Shown here: positions 56,700-64,000 of the stretch, one piece after another
How the letters are laid out: every line of letters starts with the position of its first letter
Position numbering within the stretch: the stretch's first letter is position 1
Assembly (NCBI RefSeq): GCF_029873635.1
Contig: NC_080420.1
Span: forward strand, 28,821,032-28,885,031
Source of the DNA: Malania oleifera
Lineage: Eukaryota; Streptophyta; Magnoliopsida; Santalales; Ximeniaceae
Direction: 5' to 3'
Length of the DNA: 64,000 bases
Program-made: the position numbers and the translations under genes
The notes under the pieces: generated by a model
The model's database searches: none
The model's input: the letters and a program-made list of their open reading frames with translations, nothing else
What the model was told of the DNA's origin: nothing

Positions 56700-56920
56700 A
56701 ATTAATCTCTAAGAGAATTATTAGGTTAGGCCGCCTAACCACGCCATATTTTAGACAACTAATCATATACTTGGATTTTGAATGATTTTATATTAGAAAT
56801 TATCGGTTTTAAGTCAAACTTCCTTAAAATCACTCAAAAATCATTCAGAAGTTGAAGACCCAGTATGTTGTGTAAAATGTGATGTGATTAGGCAGCCTAA
56901 CCTAATAATTTTCATCTCTA
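56700..56920. mobile_element. foldback / MITE-like element
   Basis: An inverted repeat with arms of nearly 100 bp. The outer 26 bp are attattaggttaggccgcc... on the left (56717) and ...gcctaacctaataat on the right (to 56909), with about 3 mismatches. The inner arms (tcatatacttggattttgaatg against cattcagaagttgaag) are more diverged. No coding capacity. A target duplication was not established. Confidence 0.65.
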
Positions 56921-57217
56921 AAACTCTTTAACCTCTTGAGAGTTGCATCTTAAATCTTGGGGAAAAAAAAAATTGAACTTAACGAATTTGGTTTATTACT
57001 ATACTATTTGAATGGCCAACAAATAGTTTATATAATTTATATAGGTATATGTGTGCTTTTTTTCTGCATTTTAGTTGTAATTTTATTATTTTTTTCTTAT
57101 TTTTAAAATATTGTAATTTATTTATATATGTTTATCTAGAAATAAAATTCTCAAAAGGCGTACTCCTCAAGATCTTAAGGCTTAAGCCTCGCCTCTTAAC
57201 TGCACGTTTAGCACGTA

Positions 57218-57345
57218 GGAATGGAATGAAATCAGGGGGGTGGAATTAAATTTGTTACTACATTTGATCATATTTTCCATTCAAATTTTCATTCCATTCC
57301 TTTCCTATCCCATTCTATCATGCAAACCAAACATGCCGTTAGGGC
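57218..57345. mobile_element. short MITE-like inverted repeat (GGAATGGAATG type)
   Basis: taggaatggaatgaaatc on the left pairs with tttcattccattcctttcc on the right, followed by aaaccaaacatgccgttag. This resembles the GGAATGGAAT-type end sequences seen in plant MITEs, but the element is short and its exact ends are unclear. Confidence 0.45.
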
Positions 57346-57395
57346 TGAAATGCCTCACCTTACACAATACCTTTCTCTTTTTTTTTTTTAATTAG

Positions 57396-59000
57396 AAACA
57401 TCCTTCACCACCTCCATTAGCCACTAAAATAGCATCCACAATCTGCCGCCTCCTCTTCCCCTCTCCCCCACCCCCAAAAAAAATCCCGGCCCCCAAAAAT
57501 AAAGTAAAAAAATCCTCTCTACAAAAGAAGTTGGGTCACTAAGGGCAGACCTCAAACTATTAGCATGCACCTTAGCAATGATCAATACAAACTAGGTGCT
57601 AAAGTAATCAGCCAAAAATCCAGCAACTTGGTTAATATACTTCTCAACAGGATCTAAGGTGAAAAAAGTAGAATTAACAATCTTTTCCACCTTACAATTA
57701 CCATGAAAATCATGAAGCACCCACATCAAATCCTCCCTATCCATATCCCAACACTCATGATAAAGAAAAGCTACATTAAAACCATCCGGCACAAAACCCT
57801 TATCCCTCTCTAAGCTAAACACCACTGGCCCTACCTCCTCCTCAAAGCCCTCTCCAACCAAGACATTTGGTCCCCGAAAATAGGACCCCACTTCAACCCC
57901 TCAATCATTGGCCTCAGAAAGTCCTCCCTACCATTCAAATCTTTATAAAAATTAGTAGCCTTGTCTACTACCACTCCAACACTCACACCTTCCCCACTAT
58001 TCAATTCAAAATCTTTGATATTATCATGCCTCATTTGCCAATTAGCCACCTTATGAGAAAATTTTGAATTACAATCCCCCTCTCTAGCCCACTTAAACTT
58101 AGTTTTTTGGCTCAAAGTCCAAACCACCTTCAATATTAGACTCTCTAATTCATTCTTCAAGCTAAGTCACTCAGCTTCTTTCCCAAAAGAAAGCCCCTCA
58201 ATCCCTTTCCTGTCTATATACTCACTCAAAATACTCACTTTATTCACTCTAACATCTCCAAACACCTCCACATTCCACTTCTTTAACACCTCATTAATCC
58301 CCTTAAGCATCTTCATGAGCCTAAAACCCTCCCAACCTACAAATGTCACACCTACTCCAGGACTCTCTAACTAAATGAAAAAAGCAATGATGATCTATCT
58401 ACATATTCTCAAACCAACAAGGAATAGGCAACCGCCTCATCTTTCTAGACTCTAAATTAACAAAAGCCATGATGATCCATCCACATATGAATCAGGTTCA
58501 GATAAGTCTTCTTGAGAGAGATCAGGAAACTCAACCTCCCACTCATTAGTAAACAGGTATTGATCTAACCTACTAGCCACCGCCCTATTCCCCACTAACC
58601 AAGTGAATTAGCATTCTGCAAAGGAATGTCTATCGTCCCACACTCCTCAATGAACCTATCAAAAAATAAATTGCATGCTAGAAGAGAATCTACCACTCCC
58701 GTGCTTTGCTACAGAAAATCTAACTACATAAAAAAATCTCCCATAACAATCACCTAAAAGAACACAACCATAAACAGCCCCCAAGTCCTCCCAAAACTAG
58801 GTCCTAAAGATAGCTCTATTAGAATTATAAACCGAAGTGAACCACCACTGTCCCCTGCCCCTCCCTTCTTCTCCAGAACTGAATGAAAAGAAACCCCAAA
58901 GATGGTCCATCAAAGTAGCCATGCCGAGCATCTCACCATCAAATTCCCCAAAATGCCCCTGCTGAAGAAAGAGCCCAATATTTACCTCTACCTATCATTT
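57396..59000 (-). pseudogene. decayed L1 LINE, 5' half (endonuclease and RT start)
   Basis: Minus-strand pieces in order: endonuclease remnants near 58860-58530 (WWFTSVYNSNRAIF, VRFSVAKHGSGR, FTWLVGNRAVASRLDQYLFT, NEWEVEFPDLSQE); VTFVGWEGFRLMKMLKGINE at 58349; TKFKWAREGDCNSKFSHKVA; MSWLERALRR...FEEEVGPVVF; DGFNVAFLYHECWDMDREDL; KVEKIVNSTFFTLDPVEKYI; then LIIAKVHAN and RRQIVDAILVAN near 57590-57410. The 5' UTR and ORF1 were not found to the right of 59000. Confidence 0.8.
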
Positions 59001-59744
59001 TAAATAGTAGTGAGGACCATTATGTGACCCTGTTATAGATTTTTGGGTTCCCAATTCCATTACACACCATTAAATCCATGAGAACAAAAATCAGTCACAG
59101 CAGCCATTACAAACGACTACTGTTATTATGGAACCACTACAGGACAGTTATGGGAAAAAAAACATTTTTATTTCTATACTTTTCTTCTCATTTTTCTTGA
59201 TTTCCCTTCCATAAATCATTCTCAATATGCTATGTAAACAGAGAGCAGTAGAATATTGCAATGAGAATGAAAATGATACAAAAATTATTTATTTTTTTGT
59301 AATATTCACAAGAGATGCATTAATTAACTATATGATAAGAATATTGTTCATACAAAAATTACCTATTTTTTGTAATGTTCACAAGAGATGCATTAAGTAA
59401 CAATATGATATGAAAATTGTTTTGTTAAAAAATATTTATTTTGATAATGTTAGTAATTTGATATTTCTTTTTGACATTTTTCAACTTCAACCTTCTTTTC
59501 TTTTATAGTTTTTAATCAATCCAATTTGTTAGTACTTTTTTAAATGATAAAACTTAATGATTATAGATTATAATTTTGAATCTTAGGTTATACAATTTAA
59601 CTTACTAGTCTAATAAAATACTATAACTTGTTTAATCAATAGTATGCAGCCTAACAGATTAGTAGAGCATAGCCGTATAGCATATACTTTTTCATGCTTA
59701 CATTAATTAATATCACACATGATTAATGAGAAGAGAATACACAA

Positions 59745-59777
<33 letters not shown>

Positions 59778-60129
59778 ATAATTTTTCTGTCAATAGCTGC
59801 CTAAAATCAATGTAAAATTTATTACCCTTGCTGAACAACACTAGTAAGTTGAACTAAAGGATCTCAAATACACTGAAAATCTTTTCAAGAAGGGTAAGAG
59901 CATAAAACAAGCAATTATACCAGTAGATTTGAGGTTGGGTGTGCTTGAAATAAATTCACAGCCATTACACCTGCTTTTTGTTATGTAACATCCACTACTC
60001 CCATTTCATGCTACCACTTACACTATCCACCACCACTGTTTAAATCACAATAGGTGTACATTAAGATTCTACTTTGAGTCCTTATCTTTTTACTTGAGTG
60101 ATTAATGAACTGCAGTTTTTTGAGAAAGT
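59001..60129. other. AT-rich spacer with (CA)n(TA)n microsatellite, no gene
   Basis: Between two LINEs of opposite orientation. A CA/TA microsatellite lies at about 59740-59777. Two partly similar segments with caaaaattattatttttt, ttcacaagagatgcatta and aacaatatgat repeat at about 59278-59335 and 59353-59410. The last bases before 60130 may be the 5' UTR of the plus-strand L1. Confidence 0.55.
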
Positions 60130-61836
60130 TTGAAGATTAACTTAAGAGTGGTTGATATGTGCTCAAGAATGGGGGGTTCTATTTTCTTTTTCGCAGAATC
60201 CAAGACTTTTGAATTCTCAATTGAGGAGGGTGGTTCTTATTTCATGTTACGCATTTTTGAGAGAAATCGATACTCTCTCCGATCAGTTTGCATGGGCAAA
60301 GAGAGTGCAAAACGTTTGCTAGATATTGTGGAGGACCTAATGTTCAATGTAATTCCGGGTAATTTTGCAAGAACATTCAGAGATGGTGAGAAAGTATATA
60401 TTTTGCAGTTGGGATCCAATGCACATGGTTGTTTTTTAATGATCTCGGAACTTATTCACGGCTGACGGAAAGGATTTCTGGTGGTGCCAAAAGGAAAACT
60501 GGGCAGTGGGTGGAGAGGGTTTGGATTTCATCTTCGGAAAGCCATTGCTCCTGAGACGTTAGCCAGCAAATAGTCCTTAGCCAGCAAAAATACATCCAAA
60601 ACTTTTCTGATGGCAGCAGTGGAGGGGGGTCGAAGAGACAATGGTGATAGCAAGAATGGAAAGAAATTAATGCCATATTCTCAAAATTCCAAATTGACAA
60701 ATTACAGCCACGATATAAGTGATTTGAGTACTAGGAAGGAACAAGCAAAATCAAAGGCTAATGTTTCAATGGAACTTACAGAGAATGTTAGTGGTAACAC
60801 AAATGTATCTCTGAACATGAGCCTCAAATTACATAGTGGGCCAGATGGAGAATGGGAGGTAATATGGTCCAAAGTTACTCAAGCTCAAGAAATGGGCTGT
60901 ACAGAGAAGATCAAGGAAAACAATAAAAGTTTTAAGCCCAAAGCTCCCTTCAAGCCAAAGTCCATACCCAAGCCCAAGCCCATCTCAGTCTGGCGGCCCA
61001 AACCAACACAAGCCCTTCAAAACAATAAGACCCAAACTCCAGAATTGCCATCTTCAGCCTTGGGGAGTTCAGCGAGAAGGGGCGATGCTATGGTTTTCAA
61101 TTTGAAGCGATCTGAAGTTGATCACCGAAGTGAGTCGATGCTAGCTCAGTCAATGAAATCTTCCGATGAGATCGAGACTGACAATACCGGCACCGATGAG
61201 CCCGATAATTAGCTCTTAGGCTCCGACAAGATCGATATGGAGTACTTAGGCTATGATGAGGCCGATAAAGAGTGCCTCGACACCGGTGAGTCAGCAAACA
61301 TAGTTGATGGTGAGGAAAACTTGCAGCAAGACATCCAGTCGATTCTTCAAGAACATTCCGATAATATTTTCAGGAAGTGGGGAAATTCTGAGCAGTGGGT
61401 GCTTGAGCTGCGAGATGGAAGCAGATTTGCGGTTCCAATTCAGATTTCTTTGCCACCTGATGAAGTCACAGAGGGTTCGGAAGAGCAAAACCAAGTGTCC
61501 TTGGTTCCGTTGAAGTCTGCAGATATTTTGGAAGATTGTGCCTCGGATAATGATACAAAGGTTGCTGAGCTACCTAACGAGAGGGGTCTGTCACCTTTAA
61601 CAGTGGAACCACTAGCCTATTCTTTACCCTTGACTATGGAAGGACAGGAAGTTGTGGATGTGGAGAGTCTAGTGAGGGAAGTACATTATTCCGAGTGGTT
61701 CCAAAGAAGATTTAAAGGGTTTGAAAAATTTCTGGGCATGTCCTTACAAGGTTTGGAAAATCAAGTAACCACTTTTTTGCTGACAGTTGAGGCTGAATTA
61801 CACCGTAGGGCTACTTTGGGAAAAAAATGCACGTGA
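60130..61836 (+). pseudogene. L1 LINE ORF1 with three in-frame stops
   Basis: One reading frame of about 569 codons, from the ATG at 60130 to TGA at 61834-61836, broken only by stops at 60463-60465, 60571-60573 and 61210-61212. The N-terminal part (MGGSIFFFAESKTFEFSIEE, GSYFMLRIFERNRYSLRSVC) belongs to the ORF1 type common in plant L1 lineages; GCFLMISELIHG and KGFLVVPKGKLGSGW continue it past the first stop. The middle is rich in Lys/Pro (FKPKAPFKPKSIPKPKPISV), which suggests nucleic-acid binding. The C-terminal part is acidic. ORF1 would package the LINE RNA. All breaks are nonsense changes, not frameshifts, so decay is mild. Confidence 0.8.
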
Positions 61837-61959
61837 CTTGAAGAGAATTGGTGCGAAAGGTTTAAGAGAACTGAAAGGTTTATTCAGTTCAATTAATTAT
61901 GGTTCTCCTTCATCTAGACGTAGTGGAATTAATAGGGAGCAGGCTCTCTCTGTTTCTAA

Positions 61960-64000
61960 ATGAATCTGAAAATACTTTCTTGGAATGTCAAAGGTTTGAA
62001 TGAGGTTGAGAAGAGGCTTCAGATTCGTAATTTGTTGCGTACATGGAAACCTGATATTGTATGTTTGCAAGAGTCTAAACTTGAATGGATTACTAGAAGA
62101 ATTGTCCAAAGTATATGGAGTTGTCCTTATGTTGGCTGGTTGTATTTGGGTTCAGAAGGCACTTCTGGAGGTATTGTTCTTACGTGGGATCGAAGGGTAG
62201 TGGAAAAGGTGGAGGAAGCAATGGGGTATTTTTCTATTTCATGCAAATTTAAAAATGTTGGTGATCAATTTGAGTGGGCTTTCATAGGTGTTTATGGGCC
62301 AAATTTGAACAAAAGGCGTAGGAAAATGTGGGAGGAGCTGGCAGGGCTGATTAGGTGGTGGGATTTGCCATGGTGCCTAGGAGGTGATTTTAATATTATT
62401 CACTTCCCATCAGAAAGGCTAGGGGTTGTAAGTTATACTTGGGCTATGCATGAATTTTTGGATTTTATCTCTTTTCATGGGCTGATGGATATATCTATGG
62501 AAGGAGGCCTTTACACCTGGTCCAATTCTTCCTCCGCTTCTAGAATAGATCGGTTTCTTTTCCCTCCGTTCTTGGCGGATCACTTCACTCAATTTTCACA
62601 GAGAAGGCTTTCCAAAATACTTTCTGATCACTACCCAATTTTGTTGGAGGGGGGGAGTCATCGGAGAGGTAGAACTCCTTTCCGCTTTGAAATTATGTGG
62701 TTTGAGGGTGGAGAACTTTGTTGATAAAGTGAAGGAGTGGTGGGCATCCTATTTGTTCCAAGGAAATCCTAGTTTCATACTAGCTAAGAAATTGGCAGCA
62801 TTGAAGTTAGATTCAAAAAAGTGGAACGGGGAGGAATTTGGGAATGTCACTGCTAAGATACAGCAACTTTGGAACAAATTGAATGACTTGAATGTTAAAG
62901 AGGAAACTCATCCTTTAACAGCTGAGGAAAAGTTAGAACAAGCTACTCTCTGCACCAATATTGAAAAGCTCACTCTTTTAGAAGAGATTAGTTGGAGGCA
63001 GAAATCTAGGTTGTTACATTTGAAGGAGGGGGATGCAAATACCAAATTTTTCCATAGAATGGCTAATTCTAATAGAAGAAATAATGGTATTAAGAGCCTT
63101 GTGGTTGATGGTGCCTTGTCTTCCGATCAAGGTATGATTGTTGATTACATCACTCAATTTTTCATGAATTTATACTCTAAGCAACAAGTTAGTCGATCAT
63201 TCCCGAAAGTCTTAGTATTTCCAAGAATATCTGGTGATGATGCAAATTGGCTAGATAGACCATTTGAGGCGGAAATTTCTGATGTCATAAAAAATTTTAA
63301 TGGTGATAAATTGTCTAGACCAGATGGATTTACAATGGCTCTCTTCCAAGCTTGCTGGGGAATTCTCAAACCTGACCTTATGACCGTGTTCCATCATTTT
63401 TTTGCTAAAGGCCAATTTGAGAAAATCCTGAATGCTACTTTCATCACTCTCATTCCTAAAAAAAAATGAAGCAATTGAAGTAAAGGATTTTCACCCTATT
63501 AGTCTTGTTTGGGGGGGGTTATAAGATCATTGCTAAGGTCTTAGCCACCAGACTTCGCACGGTTATGGAAGATATAGTTTCAACTTCACAGAATGCTTTT
63601 GTGAGGAACAGGCAGGTTCTTGACCTTGTACTTATTGCTAATGAATGCCTTGATAGTAGATTGAAAACGGGGGTGTCAGGGCTACTTTGCAAATTAGATG
63701 TTGAGAAGGCATTTGATCATGTAAATTGGGGTTTTCTTATGAAGTTACTAGAACGGGGTGGGTTCTCTGCCAAATGGAGGCGGTGGATTTTCTTTTGTAT
63801 GTCTACAGTTAGTTTCTCCATTATGATAAGTGGCACTCCTTGTGGGTTTTTTGAGAGCTCTAGGGGGTTAAGACAAGGTGACCCATTGTCTCCTCCGTTG
63901 TTTGTCTTGGTTATGGAAGCCCTGGGGAGAATGTTGGATAAAGCTGTCTATGATGGTCACATGTCAAGCTTTGGTGTGGGGCGTATAGAGGGAAGAGCTT
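61960..64000 (+). pseudogene. L1 LINE ORF2 (endonuclease and reverse transcriptase), partial at window edge
   Basis: Start ATG at 61960. The endonuclease is essentially complete: ILSWNVKGLNEVEKRLQIRN, DIVCLQESKLEW, WAFIGVYGPN, LGGDFNIIHFPSERLG, SRIDRFLFPP and LSDHYPILLEGG, including the N, E, D, N and SDH residues of APE-type enzymes. A 1 bp insertion in a T run at about 62700 shifts the frame. The linker and RT start follow to 63469 (KSRLLHLKEGDANTKFFHRM, KLSRPDGFTMALFQACWGIL, FITLIPKK). An A-run and a G-run indel near 63465 and 63515 shift it twice more. RT then continues with [50 protein letters not shown] (motif A) and [10 protein letters not shown] (motif B), and leaves the window before the FADD box. 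Confidence 0.88.

Larger units (their letters stand above)
55561..57395. other. insertion that splits the L1 LINE; content mostly unknown
   Basis: About 1.8 kb between two halves of the same minus-strand L1 RT. It contains two foldback elements, listed separately. 55611-55796 and 56324-56512 are open on the plus strand, but I recognise no motif in them. The edges are estimated from where RT homology stops on either side. Confidence 0.5.

Overview
This is plant nuclear DNA, most likely from a eudicot with a repeat-rich genome. The evidence is one spliced plant gene with GT-AG introns, Ty1/copia and Ty3/gypsy LTR retrotransposons, L1 and RTE LINEs, an Au-like SINE, MITEs and many microsatellites. 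I cannot name the species. There are no bacterial features and no CRISPR array.

Layout. (1) 1-29.4 kb is a nested stack of retroelements. The two ends of a hAT transposase relic (BED zinc finger at 1.8 kb, C-terminal dimerisation segment at 29.2 kb) abut the outer edges of the stack. Inside are a Sirevirus-like 5' LTR with PBS and internal remnant (1966-5089), a decayed chromodomain gypsy element of Tekay/Del type (5090-17683, TSD taagt) whose 3' LTR carries two antisense solo LTRs, a Sirevirus-like solo LTR (18697-20973), a gypsy-type LTR (22248-27328) split by another solo LTR (24517-26837), and a scrambled Sirevirus-like LTR (27830-29223). (2) 32.2-41.3 kb holds the only convincing host gene, on the minus strand: seven exons of a DECAPPING 5 / LSM14-type mRNA-decapping factor. 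Its 6 kb intron contains a solo LTR, a hAT-type MITE and an Au-like SINE. The exons for the N-terminal half of the LSm domain are not found in the window. (3) 41.9-50.2 kb is an old Ty1/copia element (TSD cctct) into which a very young, internally deleted chromodomain gypsy element (44535-48769, TSD cacgg) inserted. (4) 50.2-64 kb is LINE territory: a decayed RTE LINE (minus), a decayed L1 (minus, split by about 1.8 kb that contains foldback elements), and a better preserved L1 (plus) that runs off the right edge.

What stands out. Two unrelated LTR families both carry an array of degenerate GTCGAC-centred palindromes just 5' of a TATA box: CGGTCGACCG type in the Sirevirus-like LTRs, TCGTCGACGA type in the Tekay-like LTRs. 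The young gypsy element keeps a 740-codon reading frame across in-frame losses of the RT core, RNase H and half of integrase, which suggests a mobile non-autonomous derivative. The host gene either has a first intron longer than about 22 kb or has been cut off from its 5' exons.
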